Counted from the stretch's first letter, positions 30,969 through 42,205 are shown. The stretch is 64,000 nucleotides of DNA from Bombyx mori (GCF_030269925.1 NC_085116.1:1736001-1800000); one strand, 5' to 3'. Notes: a model not told the origin generated them from the letters alone. Numbers and translations: made by a program.

Positions 30969-31494
30969 AAATGTATAATCGTTATCTTACCGTTAATTCG
31001 AATAGGCAGGTTTGTGGTACACACCTCCTCTGGACAAGGTCTACCACCAAAAATTACACAAATTTAATGATTTAGTGAGAATTTAATGAGTTACATTTTT
31101 ACTACCTACCCAATGTTATTTCTTCGTGGAAGTCATCCGTTCATGCCAAATACGTATTTCTTTAGAATATTTAAGTAGAATTGTTAGAACAGTAAAGAAA
31201 CGTTTTTATTATTTTATCGCACAGTCGGGAAGACACTCGAAGCGCCGTCGCTCTGAAACTGGAACAAAACGACCTCCAAAATCGTAAATAAAGCCACTCG
31301 TGAAACGTTCACGAAGTGCGCTGTGGTTTTACGTATTTCCATTGCGCTGCGTTCAAACTTAAACGCCAGGACTGATGTTTCATAAATAGGCTCACGAGAT
31401 TGTCTCGAGGCTCTTATTGTGCTGATACTGGTGGTAGAGTTCATATATACCCGATCTTGTAGCCCGAATAGTAAACAGTTGACGTCGCCCAAAG

Positions 31495-31813
31495 CACGTC
31501 ATTACGGATCCTCCCGATCCATTAACGGTGCTTTTAGGCACCACAAGCACCGGTCATCGTCCTCGTCGAACCCGTCGCTTGCGACGAAGGGCTCGACGAG
31601 CGAATTAACCCATAGACACAGCCCACTGAGTTTCTCGCCGGATTTTCTCAGTGGGTCGCGTTTCCGATCCGGTGGTAGATACTGCGAAGCACTGCTCTTG
31701 CTAGAGTCAGTGTTAGCAACACTCCGGTTTGAGCCCCGTGAGCTCACCTACACACGTTAGGGTGAAGCTGAAATAGCCTCTCAAGGCTATCAGCATAGGT
31801 AGGAAAAAAAAAA
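31495..31813 (+). pseudogene. Truncated Jockey-type LINE: last ORF2 codons plus 3' tail
   Basis: Opens with codons reading VITDPPDPLTVLL, equivalent to the VLTDPSDPITFAL end of the intact LINE ORF2, then Arg-rich codons and a TAA stop. The GAGTTTCTCGCCGG tail follows, ending AGGTAGGAAAAAAAAAA. Confidence 0.8.
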
Positions 31814-31814
31814 C

Positions 31815-31975
31815 GAGTGTACAGGTACCACCACTCCACCACCCTGATAACTTATTCCGCGAAGCAGTCATTACGGTTTGTAGGCGGGACAGCCCTTATA
31901 CAACACAACCAAGACTTCGTCTTAAGGTGGGTAATTGTCAATCTGATGTCCATGAGCTCCGTAACCGCTTTATAT
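31815..31975 (+). repeat. Old Bm1-like SINE fragment
   Basis: Diverged but in order: AGGTACCACCACTCC, CGCGAAGCAGTCATTACGG, AAGGTGGGTAATTG, ATGAGCTCCGTAACCGCTT. Confidence 0.6.
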
Positions 31976-32779
31976 TAGCGAAGAGTCGGGGCCGAAATGG
32001 TCTGAAATGGCCGAGGGAGTGGATTCGTTTTGCGAACGATTCCACAGGCCATGTGCCGTCGCTGTGGACCGCGCCCCCGTTCGAAGTGTGGACCTCCTAT
32101 CTCTTCAGAATTCCGTCTCGGTCGGAGATCGAATGTTCAGATGAAATTGCAGGGAAGTCGTTTCGTGCGTAGCACTAGAAAAACCATATGCCCTGCGCGT
32201 CCCCTCAGTGCGTTGGGATCTTTGGGATCTTTGAAAGAGATTCGGTCCTCGGCCCAAAGTAAAGTGAGGTAATTGATAACCACAGCAAAAAACAACTCGT
32301 TTGCTCATGCACTAAGGCGTAAGGAAGTATGTTTGAAATCGGAATGCAAAATTGTTTCATAGTTGAAATAGACAGAATAGCCGTACCCGCTATGACCTAT
32401 TGCCTCCAATTAAGTGACCTGACAGCGCATAATGTATAAAAACATGTATAGAAAAAGAGCATGTAGTGGAACCAACTCGTGTCGTATCTGACAACGGAAG
32501 CAAACGCTAAAACATCTGCTATAAGTGAACACTTATCGACAAATATAATATTAAAGCCGAGATATTTCAATTCCGATCGCTTTGTTCTCCTCCTACAGTG
32601 AAACGGTGAAATAACAAAAATCAGTTTGCCAAGTATACGCATTTTGTTCAAATGACGAAAGAGCTCTTTCAAATATGCTAACATATACCTACGTACCATT
32701 CAGTGTATTCAATATTTCATCATTGGTAAGGATTTAATACAACAGGTGGCAATTAATTATTGTTTTTTATTGTGTTATT
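31976..32779. other. Intergenic, no convincing gene
   Basis: 31980-32280 is GC-richer than its surroundings and open in two frames, but I recognise no protein motif. It may be a retroelement piece. Confidence 0.35.
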
Positions 32780-33026
32780 GGTAGAACAACCCACGTTCGA
32801 ACCTCGCATGAGACAGAACTCATGAAAAGGCAAAGGGGGGAAAGTGAAGTGTTTAGTGCACATCCCTTCCATCACCCTCTCCCAGGGCCAGTTGCCCCTA
32901 GGCACTGCCCCTAGTAGGCAGCGGCTTGGCTCTGCCCCTGGCATTGCTGAAGTCCATGGGCGACGGTAACCACTCACCATCAGGTGAGCCGTATGCTCGT
33001 CTGCCTACAAGGGCAATAAAAAAAAA
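32780..33026 (+). mobile_element. Tail of a third retroposon family
   Basis: Ends GGCAGCGGCTTGGCTCTGCC, GGTAACCACTCACCATCAGG, CTACAAGGGCAATAAAAAA. The same tail ends the insertion at 60067-60437, and a scrap lies at 45460-45525. Confidence 0.75.
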
Positions 33027-34135
33027 GGCACAGTCGGGATACGGTCGAGTGCTGGGTGATCAAATCAGGATTTTGAAAATATACTGAATACTTGTGTTAT
33101 CTCCATTCCATACATTGCTTTTTTTGTTGTGTACTTGTTAAACTTTAATTTTGGGGAAACGACGAAAGCAAAACTTTCGCAAAACGATAAATTGAATTTA
33201 ACTGAAATATTAGCATGATTGAGCTTTTTGTCAAATATCTTCTATTGCATGAGATATTTTCTTGTGTGCCCAATATTTTTCAACAAAGCAAATTAATATG
33301 TCCTCGTCCACTTTGTACAGCCATCCAATCTTATATCCCGGAGGATGCTTCAGCTAAACGGCAGAGCTCGGATAATGCGAACATAACTCGGGCTCCACAT
33401 TGAGATGCGTTCAATTTCTTTTATTACTACTTATATCGCCGGCGTACTCAGACAGCGGACAATCGTAAACACAGCATCTCATTTCTGCTGCTTATAAACA
33501 TTCAGATAGCTTTATCCGGGATTTCCTTTGCCGTTTTATTTCAAAAATCGAAAAAACAAAACAGAAAATAAATTGTTAGTATTTGGATAACCTTCAAGTT
33601 TTAGGTAGCTTTGACTCAAGAGATGTATTTTTGAAACTGTGATAATTTTTGGTTAGGAAATCTTAGTTGCTGTCGATTGCTAACGCACCTATAATTATGG
33701 CGGCAGGTAACAGAGATAGAAAAGGTGTCGCTACATAATATTGTTACTAGGTAGGTTAGTTAGGATTAGGGGTGATGGTGCGTGCTACCTCAGCAGTGCT
33801 TGGAGTGCTCTGGATGCGCGCTACCATAACTAAGTGAGTAAGGTAGTTGAAAAGCAGATATAATCTAGATTAAGAAAAAAAACGGAGAGGAGCTGCTGCT
33901 GTTCGCGGTGATAGAAGAAGAAGTTATCCGACGCAGAAGTCACATCGTCACAGGGACCCTACGCTTGGGCAGAGGCGGTTGCCCCTAGACCCGATCTGTA
34001 CCCTCGTAAGGGGACGTGAGGTCCTGACGATGGTATTGTTACCTACTACTCTAAAAGGGAAATTCTTTTCGACATGCGGTTACAGCTTCGATGGTACTGA
34101 CCATACTGCCATACTGATATACCATTTGATGCGAC
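33027..34135. other. Intergenic, no gene seen
   Basis: No gene or repeat family recognised up to the LINE target duplication CATACAAACC at 34136-34145. Confidence 0.4.
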
Positions 34136-34199
34136 CATACAAACCATTTTCCGATAGAGGCACCCGTCACGTGCGGACGTGCTCATCGACCACTCGATT

Positions 34200-34259
34200 G
34201 CCCGGTCTTTGTTCGCCCGGCTTTTGTTAGCCCGGCCATTGTTCGCGCGGCCTGTGTTC
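34200..34259 (+). repeat. 15-bp unit repeated four times in the LINE 5' UTR
   Basis: Units GCCCGGTCTTTGTTC, GCCCGGCTTTTGTTA, GCCCGGCCATTGTTC and GCGCGGCCTGTGTTC are head to tail. Probably part of the internal promoter region. Confidence 0.85.
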
Positions 34260-34402
34260 GTGGTACATCTGCCGACTAAGTGCTCTTTCTGGAAGTTTTT
34301 ATTTGTTTTGTTTCCTTTTGTTGTTTCTGTGTTCGTGGTACATCTGCCGACAATCTGTTTTCCTGGAAGTGTTTAATTGTTCTGTTTCTTTTTGTTATTT
34401 CC
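34253..34402 (+). repeat. 75-bp tandem repeat (two copies) in the LINE 5' UTR
   Basis: Both copies open TGTGTTCGTGGTACATCTGC (34253 and 34328) and share CTGGAAG and a T-rich end. Repeated 5' UTR units are a common promoter layout in LINEs. Confidence 0.85.
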
Positions 34403-34554
34403 GTTTTGTTGTGTTTTTTTCTTTGTCCTGTAGTAATCGTGCCGCATCGCCACCTGTGTTCAATAGAACCGCTCAGGTCCGAGAAGTTGGGGCCTCGCCG
34501 CAAGGCGAGTGTTTTCTAAGACCCAGGGTAGCCCCACCTGGGCACGTAGACATC

Positions 34555-36177
34555 ATGGACGCTGTATTTGCGGAATTTCTCCGGCTTCGCTACCCAAAGC
34601 TCACTTCCGAGTTTCAGGCCTTCAAGGCCGATCACACCGCGAGCCCTCTCGTGGACTCCGCCGAGCTCGCTGCTCCTGCGTCGCCTGTACCTGCGTGCAA
34701 AGCTTCTGCATCGAGCACCGCAGCCTCCGTCGTGCCTGCCGTTCCCGCGTCGCCTATACTGGCGAGTAAAACTGCTGCGTCGTCCGCCGTGGTCACCGTT
34801 CCAGCAGCGCGATCATCCGCGGCCTCCGTCGCGCCCTCCAAAACACCTACTCGTAGGTCACCTGCGCCCGCCTCCTCGTCCTCCGACTCTGACTCGGAGA
34901 TGGTGGTCGACCTCGCCCCCGTCTCATCGACGGATGGATTCACCCTGGTGCAAAAGGGTAAGAAGCGTGCCGCGGAGTCTCGAGCACCCGCGGCCGCTAA
35001 AATTAGCAAAGCCGCGAACGCGTCGCGCCCCCGCCCTCAGACTCCCGTTGCGCCTCCAGCCCGTGCCACTCCGTCGCCGCGTCCGGTGGCACAAAATAAA
35101 ACCCAGACCCCTCCCCCGGTAATCCTTCAAGAGAAGGCAGCTTGGGAACGAGTTTCCCTGGCCCTTAAGGCCAAAAATATCAATTTTACGAATGCCCGTA
35201 ACCTCGCGAACGGCATTCAAATTAAGGTTCGAACACCCGACGACCATAGGGCCCTCTCTTCTTACCTCCGTAAGGAGCGTATAAGTTTCCACACGTATAC
35301 GCTTCAGGAGGAGCGCGAACTCCGTGCCGTTATACGTGGCATCCCTAAAGAGTTGGATGCCGAGCTCGTCAAGGCCGACCTTCTCGAACAAGGCCTACCG
35401 GTTAACTCCGTACACCGCATGCACACAGGCCGCGGAAGGGAGCCATATAATATGGTTCTCGTCGCCCTCCAGCCTACCCCCGAGGGTAAGCAAATATTTA
35501 ACATCCGAACGGTCTGTAGCCTTTCTGGAATCGCAGTCGAAACCCCACACAAGAAAGGCACACCTAGCCAGTGCCATAACTGCCAATTATACGGGCATTC
35601 TTCCCGTAACTGTCACGCGCGCCCCCGATGCGTCAAGTGCTTAGGCGATCACGCCACGGCCCTATGCACTCGCGATCAAAAAACCGCGACGGAACCGCCT
35701 AGCTGCGTCCTGTGTCGAACACAGGGTCACCCCGCAAATTACCGCGGATGCCCCCGAGCCCCGAAAATAAATCGCCGCGTCGCCCGCCAAAACCGCCTCC
35801 GAGCTTCCGGCCCAGACATCAAAGCCTCGGCACCCTCTGTGTCGCAGGCTAAGTCAGCGTTCGTTCCGGCGCCGGTGCCCAGTGTCTCGGCCTGGGCGAA
35901 ACCGCTGCCGTACATGAACACGGCTACAACTCCCTCCTCCGCGATTCGTCCCGCCCCCGCGACTCGTCCCTCTCCCGCGACTTGCTCTCCGACCGCGTCC
36001 GACAATCTCGCTTTAGCGATCGACTTCTTTCAGTCGATCAACTTTGAGCGCGTTAACGCTTTGGGCGACGCCATTCGCGCTGCCTCCACTGCACAACACT
36101 TTATCGCCGTTGTGCAAGAATACGCCGACGTATACGCGTCATTAAATACGTACGTCCTCCCCTCACTCCGCCGGTAA
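34555..36177 (+). CDS. LINE ORF1: RNA-binding Gag-like protein
   Basis: 540 residues from the ATG at 34555 (MDAVFAEFLRLRYPKL). The frame is open further upstream but that part is 5' UTR in character. The N-terminal third is low-complexity Ala/Pro/Ser. A PRE_C2HC-like region (~245-335, with RAVIRGIP and GLPVNSVHRM) precedes three zinc knuckles: CHNCQLYGHSSRNC (~339), CVKCLGDHATALC and CVLCRTQGHPANYRGC. This layout is typical of the Jockey clade, where ORF1 coats the RNA. The stop is 3 bases before the ORF2 start. Confidence 0.93.
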   Translation: MDAVFAEFLRLRYPKLTSEFQAFKADHTASPLVDSAELAAPASPVPACKASASSTAASVVPAVPASPILASKTAASSAVVTVPAARSSAASVAPSKTPTRRSPAPASSSSDSDSEMVVDLAPVSSTDGFTLVQKGKKRAAESRAPAAAKISKAANASRPRPQTPVAPPARATPSPRPVAQNKTQTPPPVILQEKAAWERVSLALKAKNINFTNARNLANGIQIKVRTPDDHRALSSYLRKERISFHTYTLQEERELRAVIRGIPKELDAELVKADLLEQGLPVNSVHRMHTGRGREPYNMVLVALQPTPEGKQIFNIRTVCSLSGIAVETPHKKGTPSQCHNCQLYGHSSRNCHARPRCVKCLGDHATALCTRDQKTATEPPSCVLCRTQGHPANYRGCPRAPKINRRVARQNRLRASGPDIKASAPSVSQAKSAFVPAPVPSVSAWAKPLPYMNTATTPSSAIRPAPATRPSPATCSPTASDNLALAIDFFQSINFERVNALGDAIRAASTAQHFIAVVQEYADVYASLNTYVLPSLRR

Positions 36178-36180
36178 TCA

Positions 36181-39057
36181 ATGGCGTATATAAGTAGAAT
36201 AAAGCCCCTATCCGTAACGATAGGATTTTTTAACGCTTATGGTCTCGCAAATCAACGTGATCAGGTTTCTGACTTTTTGCGTGACCATCAAATTGATATC
36301 TTTTTAGTGCAGGAGACCCTACTTAAGCCCGCGCGCCGTGACCCTAAAATCGCGAACTATGACATGGTCAGGAACGACAGGCTCTCTGCTCGTGGTGGTG
36401 GTACCGTCATTTACTATAGAAGAGCCCTGCATTGCGTCCCGCTCGATCCTCCCGCGCTCGCTAATATCGAAGTATCAGTGTGCCGAATCTCACTGACGGG
36501 ACACGCGCCGATCGTTATCGCGTCCGTTTATCTTCCACCGGATAAGATCGTTCTAAGCAGTGATATCGAGGCGCTGCTCGGCATGGGGAGCTCTGTCATT
36601 CTGGCGGGCGACCTAAATTGTAAACACATCAGGTGGAACTCACACACCACAACCCCGAATGGCAGGCGGCTTGATGCGTTAGTCGATGATCTCGCCTTCG
36701 ATATCGTCGCTCCGCTAACCCCGACTCACTACCCGCTAAATATCGCGCATCGCCCGGATATACTCGACATAGCGTTATTAAAAAACGTAACTCTGCGCTT
36801 ACACTCGATCGAAGTAGTTTCAGAGTTAGATTCAGACCACCGTCCCGTCGTTATGAAGCTCGGTCGCGCTCCCGATTCCGTTCCCGTCACGAAGACTGTG
36901 GTTGATTGGCACACGCTGGGCATCAGCCTGGCTGAATCTGATCCACCATCGCTCCCGTTTAACCCGGACTCTACCCCGTCTCCTCAGGATACCGCTGAAG
37001 CCATAGACATCTTAACGTCACACATCACCTCGACATTAGATAGATCATCGAAACAAGTTGTAGCGGAGGACTTCCTTCACCGCTTCAAATTGTCCGACGA
37101 TATTAGGGAACTCCTTAGAGCTAAGAACGCTTCGATACGCGCCTACGACAGGTATCCTACCGCGGAAAATCGTATTCGAATGCGTGCCCTACAACGCGAC
37201 GTAAAGTCTCGCATCGCCGAAGTCCGAGATGCCAGATGGTCTGATTTCTTAGAAGGACTCGCGCCCTCCCAAAGGTCTTACTACCGCTTAGCTCGTACTC
37301 TCAAATCGGATACGGTAGTAACTATGCCCCCCCTCGTAGGCCCCTCAGGCCGACTCGCGGCGTTCGATGATGACGAAAAAGCAGAGCTGCTGGCCGTTAC
37401 ATTGCAAACCCAGTGTACGCCCAGCACTCAATCCGTGGACCCTGTTCATGTAGAATTAGTAGACAGTGAGGTAGAACGCAGAGCCTCCTTGCCACCCTCG
37501 GATGCGTTACCACCCGTCACCCCGATGGAAGTTAAAGACTTGATCAAAGACCTACGTCCTCGCAAGGCTCCCGGTTCCGACGGTATATCCAACCGCGTTA
37601 TTAAACTTCTACCCGTCGAACTCATCGTGATGTTGGCATCTATTTTCAATGCCGCTATGGCGAACTGTATCTTTCCCGCGGTGTGGAAAGAAGCGGACGT
37701 TATCGGCATACATAAACCCGGTAAACCAAAAAATCATCCGACGAGCTACCGCCCGATCAGCCTCCTCATGTCTCTAGGCAAACTGTATGAGCGTCTGCTC
37801 TACAAACGCCTCAGAGACTTCGTCTCATCCAAGGGCATTCTCATCGATGAACAATTCGGATTCCGTACAAATCACTCATGCGTTCAACAGGTGCACCGCC
37901 TCACGGAGCACATTCTTGTGGGGCTTAATCGACCAAAACCGTTATACACGGGAGCTCTCTTCTTCGACGTCGCAAAAGCGTTCGACAAAGTCTGGCACAA
38001 CGGTTTGATTTTCAAACTATTCAATATGGGTGTGCCGGATAGTCTCGTGCTCATCATACGGGACTTCTTGTCGAACCGCTCTTTTCGATATCGAGTCGAG
38101 GTAACCCGCTCCTCCCCACGACCTCTCACAGCTGGAGTCCCGCAAGGCTCTGTCCTTTCACCCCTCCTATTTAGCTTATTCGTTAACGATATTCCCCGGT
38201 CGCCGCCGACCCATTTAGCTTTATTCGCCGACGACACGACTGTTTACTATTCCAGTAGAAACAAGTCCCTAATCGCGAAGAAGCTTCAGAGCGCAGCCCT
38301 AGCCCTAGGACAGTGGTTCCGAAAATGGCGCATAGACATCAACCCAGCGAAAAGTACTGCGGTGCTATTTCAGAGGGGAAGCTCCACACGGATTTCCTCC
38401 CGTATTAGGAGGAGGAATCTCACACCCCCGATTACTCTCTTTAGTCAATCCATACCCTGGGCCAGGAAGGTCAAGTACCTGGGCGTTACCCTGGATGCAT
38501 CGATGACATTCCGCCCGCATATAAAATCAGTTCGTGACCGTGCCGCGTTTATTCTCGGTAGACTCTACCCCATGATCTGTAAGCGGAGTAAAATGTCCCT
38601 TCGGAACAAGGTGACACTTTACAAAACTTGCATAAGGCCCGTCATGACTTACGCGAGTGTGGTGTTCGCTCACGCGGCCCGCACACACATAGACACCCTT
38701 CAATCTCTACAATCCCGCTTTTGCAGGTTAGCCGTCGGAGCTCCGTGGTTCGTGAGGAACGTTGACCTACACGACGACCTGGACCTCGAATCTATACAGA
38801 AATACATGAAGTCAGCGTCGGAACGGTACTTCGATAAGGCTATGCGTCATGATAATCGCCTTATCGTAGCCGCCGCTGACTACTCCCCGAATCCTGATCA
38901 TGCAGGAGCCAGTCACCGTCGACGCCCTAGACACGTCCTTACGGATCCATCAGATCCAATAACCTTTGCACTAGACGCCTTCAGCTCTAGGAGCAGGCTT
39001 AGGGACCTCGGTAACCGTACTCGTCGAACTCGACAAAGAGTTCGCCGTGCAACCTAA
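36181..39057 (+). CDS. LINE ORF2: endonuclease and reverse transcriptase
   Basis: 958 residues, starting MAYISRIKPL. An AP-type endonuclease spans ~12-225 (FLVQETLL ~41, AGDLNCKHIRWNS ~142, SELDSDHRPVV ~214). The reverse transcriptase follows (~450-740): YRPISLLMSLGKLYE ~522, FFDVAKAFDKVWH, TAGVPQGSVLSPLLF and catalytic FADDTT ~680. No RNase H domain is seen, in line with Jockey elements. The protein nicks the target and copies its RNA there. Length and motifs look complete, with no stop or shift. Confidence 0.95.
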   Translation: MAYISRIKPLSVTIGFFNAYGLANQRDQVSDFLRDHQIDIFLVQETLLKPARRDPKIANYDMVRNDRLSARGGGTVIYYRRALHCVPLDPPALANIEVSVCRISLTGHAPIVIASVYLPPDKIVLSSDIEALLGMGSSVILAGDLNCKHIRWNSHTTTPNGRRLDALVDDLAFDIVAPLTPTHYPLNIAHRPDILDIALLKNVTLRLHSIEVVSELDSDHRPVVMKLGRAPDSVPVTKTVVDWHTLGISLAESDPPSLPFNPDSTPSPQDTAEAIDILTSHITSTLDRSSKQVVAEDFLHRFKLSDDIRELLRAKNASIRAYDRYPTAENRIRMRALQRDVKSRIAEVRDARWSDFLEGLAPSQRSYYRLARTLKSDTVVTMPPLVGPSGRLAAFDDDEKAELLAVTLQTQCTPSTQSVDPVHVELVDSEVERRASLPPSDALPPVTPMEVKDLIKDLRPRKAPGSDGISNRVIKLLPVELIVMLASIFNAAMANCIFPAVWKEADVIGIHKPGKPKNHPTSYRPISLLMSLGKLYERLLYKRLRDFVSSKGILIDEQFGFRTNHSCVQQVHRLTEHILVGLNRPKPLYTGALFFDVAKAFDKVWHNGLIFKLFNMGVPDSLVLIIRDFLSNRSFRYRVEVTRSSPRPLTAGVPQGSVLSPLLFSLFVNDIPRSPPTHLALFADDTTVYYSSRNKSLIAKKLQSAALALGQWFRKWRIDINPAKSTAVLFQRGSSTRISSRIRRRNLTPPITLFSQSIPWARKVKYLGVTLDASMTFRPHIKSVRDRAAFILGRLYPMICKRSKMSLRNKVTLYKTCIRPVMTYASVVFAHAARTHIDTLQSLQSRFCRLAVGAPWFVRNVDLHDDLDLESIQKYMKSASERYFDKAMRHDNRLIVAAADYSPNPDHAGASHRRRPRHVLTDPSDPITFALDAFSSRSRLRDLGNRTRRTRQRVRRAT

Positions 39058-39307
39058 CCCATGAATCAGCTCGCTGAGTTTCTCGCCGGATCTTCTCAGC
39101 GGGTCGCGATTCCGATCCGGTAGTAGATTCATTCGCGAAGCAGCTACTCTTGAGTTGTTAGGTCTCCTTCGGAGGCGCTCGGGTAGCTGTTAGCAAATCC
39201 CACCCCTCCTGGCTGAGCCTTTGCTCGCCCTCCTGTCCTGGTGAAACTGGAAAGGCCTCCGGGCCACCAGTAATCTTTCAATCATAAAAAAAAAAAAAAA
39301 AAAAAAA
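39058..39307 (+). other. LINE 3' UTR and A tail
   Basis: Contains GAGTTTCTCGCCGGATCTTC and CTCCTTCGGAGGCGCTCGG, the blocks found in all truncated tails of the window. It ends ATCAT plus 22 A. Confidence 0.9.
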
Positions 39308-39317
39308 CATACAAACC

Positions 39318-40401
39318 GCAATAATAACAATCGTTACCGACTAACACACAAAACAAATTCACATAAAAACCGCCCGATATTATTTAGGGCTTATAAGACA
39401 ATCGTATTGTGTAAACACCCCCAGAGCGACGGATAACGATATTGGTGGATAAGCTGGGCATTCGAGGGCTCACGGTTCCTAAGTCAATATTATTTGATCG
39501 TAATGTCTTTGATAATGTTTAGGTTTACCGTGATATCGGTTTGTTTGTGTGTTCCTTTCAGAAATATACAATATTTTCTGACCGTGTGCTTTAATAAAGC
39601 AGAAATTAAAGGATATTTACAACGAATTATGTCACCGCCACCGCTGCCCGCAGCGTTCCTTAAATAAATTAAACTTATTACACATTTACGCAAATGAAAA
39701 TTATTATTATTATGTTTAAATAACAATTTATACTTTATACTCGTTAAAAATTTTATTTAAGATTGAACGATTTGCTCCAATTCTATCGTTTTGAAATTGA
39801 TGTATTTAATCATAGCTGTAGTCAATGTTCGTTCGGAGTTGTCCGATTGCGCTGAACTAATTTTAAGTGAAATAGATGTTTTTTCTAATTGTCTCACTAC
39901 TTACAGGAAAAATCTGTCGCGGATCATTTCCCAATTAAATATAAATTAATTTTAAGCAACCAATCAAATGTAATCAAATTTTATCCTTATATATTTTATT
40001 TTATTTTTGTTTTAATGCATTGTCGATTGCACCTATAATTGAGGTGACATCTGCCATGAACTTTTGTCAATTTGTCAATGTCTTGTATTGATGATCGCTT
40101 GGTGGTGCAACTTAATAAATAAATAAATAAATAAAATAATAAAATAAATAAATAAATAAACAGCTTAAAAATGTAAGAAAATTATTTAAAATTATGGATA
40201 ACTCTTCTCACACTTTTCTTCATCGTTGTTTCAATTGCTTCCCGTTCATTTCGCAGAAAAATAGTAAAGAAAAGGCGTGACCTGACAGAACTCGTTAGTT
40301 ACGCGAATTGCTTATTGCTTGCGCGGTTTATGTGTCACTGCTGCTATTCAAATTTAATATTAGACATTCCAGATTAAGATTCAGTTAACAGATTTGACAT
40401 G
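39318..40401. other. Intergenic, no gene seen
   Basis: Only a simple repeat of AAAT/AAATA units at 40113-40160 stands out. Confidence 0.5.
40113..40160 (+). repeat. AAAT microsatellite
   Basis: TAAATAAATAAATAAATAAA-type run with small interruptions. Confidence 0.9.
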
Positions 40402-40666
40402 CAGTAAAAGCTCCTTATTCGTATTGTCGTTTTCACTATTCGCGGAATAAAAAAAATTCGACCCAACCCCTATATTCGCGGCTAAAGATTTCTTTATTCG
40501 CGGTTCTAATCGGTGCATCGGTATATTATACACATCGATAAAAAGGATTCCAATATCTAGGTATCCAACCGAATATCCTTTGTACCATTACCGTTCCATA
40601 TTCACGATTTCTGTATTCGCGGCATATTTACGGAACATATACCCCGCGAATAAAGAGCTTTTATTG
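40402..40666. mobile_element. Short palindromic MITE, pogo/Tigger-like ends
   Basis: Inverted ends CAGTAAAAGCTCCTTATTCG and CAATAAAAGCTCTTTATTCG (18 of 20). The motif ATTCGCGG recurs inside in both orientations. TG flanks both sides, where TA would be expected. No coding capacity. Confidence 0.7.
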
Positions 40667-41889
40667 TGTATTTTAAAAAAAAAGTAAAACATCCAGAGTT
40701 TTTGATGTTCAACTTAAAACATTATTGAAATATCGTTTTAATGTCGAGTGTATAGGAAAGTTTATTACACAGTTTATTAAGAGGATGTGTGAAACTATTT
40801 ATATTTATATTTGATTGTACTTGAAATAGTACCCACGAATATCGGCGAGCTTGAAATGTTTCAGCGGTGTGGTGAAACTTGTCTGAACCTCTGTCGAATA
40901 AATTTCTAATTGTATTCTAAAATATTTTTAATGGAAACCTTCATAGCATTCACGTTGCGATATCACTAGGGCCATAATTAAGGAAATATAGCTACAAAAT
41001 TCCGTCGCTAGGAGCTGCGTCATAGTCGCCTGCACTTGAGCGATCACCGCAAACTTTGATAGTTCAATTATACGATGCTTACGTCTATGAAACTTGTCAG
41101 AACAATTTTCCTGAGATCGTTAATATTATAACTTGGCAAGATTGCGAATTATATCGGATATAAAATCGGTTGAAAAAGCTAGTTCTCTACATAAAGTTAC
41201 AAGTGTTTAGAATAAATCGAATGTTATTTTTTTTTAATATATTTATTTAACAGAAATATAATAATGTAAATTCAAGCCAACACGACACGAAGATACACAA
41301 TAATATATTCTTTTTCGGAGTGAAATATTATGTCTTTTTGCAATGTTCTACAAATGACAAATGCTTAAAAAGGTTTCCCTTTGAAAATGGGTCGCTATAA
41401 GCATACCAGCAAGGTTTTCGTTAAATTTTCTTTTATATCCATAGTTTAAATTGAAAAGGGCTTAGTATATTTTACTCCTCAGTTTCTCAATCGATATTTT
41501 AATAAAGTTACTACATATTAATGATCTCTAGAGCTATAAATAAAACTTGAATTATATTTGCCTAACTTTAAATAAAAGTACCTAAAATCAATAAACACTT
41601 AAGGTGTAACTGATTATGGTAGAATTTCGACTAATGATAGTGAGCGATCACTGGTAAACCAAATACTCCGATCTACTTCTATTCACATAATAATCGTCTG
41701 AGACCTAAGTAATCTAAGGGAGCCAATAAGCCGAAGCAATTCACTTTCCTCGGCGTTCTTAACTTAATAAGCGACCTCAATAAGCAATATCAATATGGTG
41801 GTTATAATCTGCGGAAGGCGGCTGACGGCGCGTCAGTAGGGTAGCTACGGTATTCTCTGTTTTGTGCAAGGTACCGAACCTGATACATG
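40667..41889. other. Intergenic, no gene seen
   Basis: AT-rich, nothing recognised. Confidence 0.45.
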
Positions 41890-42205
41890 AGGATTTTGCA
41901 GCTAGGCGACGTGCGAGGTATATGGTATCTTAGCGGACCGCGGGCCCAAGTTTGTTTTTAGGACTCTATACACCATAATTCCGTTTGTACTTTCTCAAGC
42001 GGAATTAGATCCCAGAAAGAATACAGGTTCCCGCGGTTAAAACTATAACTGTCCGACTGACAGGTCTTTGAGGTGTTTGTCCACGCTCAAGAAGGTGGTC
42101 TCCGCGGTACGGCGGCCCATCACGTCGCCCGGGTGCCGCTAGTGATCCGGGATACCACGCTGGGTCAGCCAACAGAGCTGCTCCTTCGTAGTCTACCGCA
42201 AACAG
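41890..42205 (+). repeat. Old repeat, related to 48650-48960
   Basis: Blocks CGGACCGCGGGCCCAAG and GGTTCCCGCGGTTAAAACTA parallel CGGACCACGGGCTAAAG and GGTTCCCGCAGTCAACACTA, spaced ~100 bases in both. Family not identified. Confidence 0.45.

Larger units (their letters stand above)
34146..39307 (+). mobile_element. Full-length Jockey-clade LINE
   Basis: A 5.16-kb non-LTR retrotransposon: a 409-base 5' UTR with tandem repeats, ORF1, ORF2, a ~230-base 3' UTR and a 22-base A tail (39286-39307). CATACAAACC flanks it (34136-34145 and 39308-39317). Both frames are open throughout, so this is a recent and possibly active copy. Truncated relatives lie at 593, 8500, 12360, 17175, 29675, 31495, 45553 and 48165. 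Confidence 0.93.

Noticed and set aside
34303..34554. N-terminal extension of LINE ORF1 (83 more codons)
   Set aside because: It overlaps the tandem-repeat 5' UTR, is Phe/Cys-rich and unlike Gag. The ATG at 34555 starts the conserved-looking protein.
40113..40160. CRISPR-like or satellite array
   Set aside because: Only a simple AAAT microsatellite, with no spacers or higher-order units.
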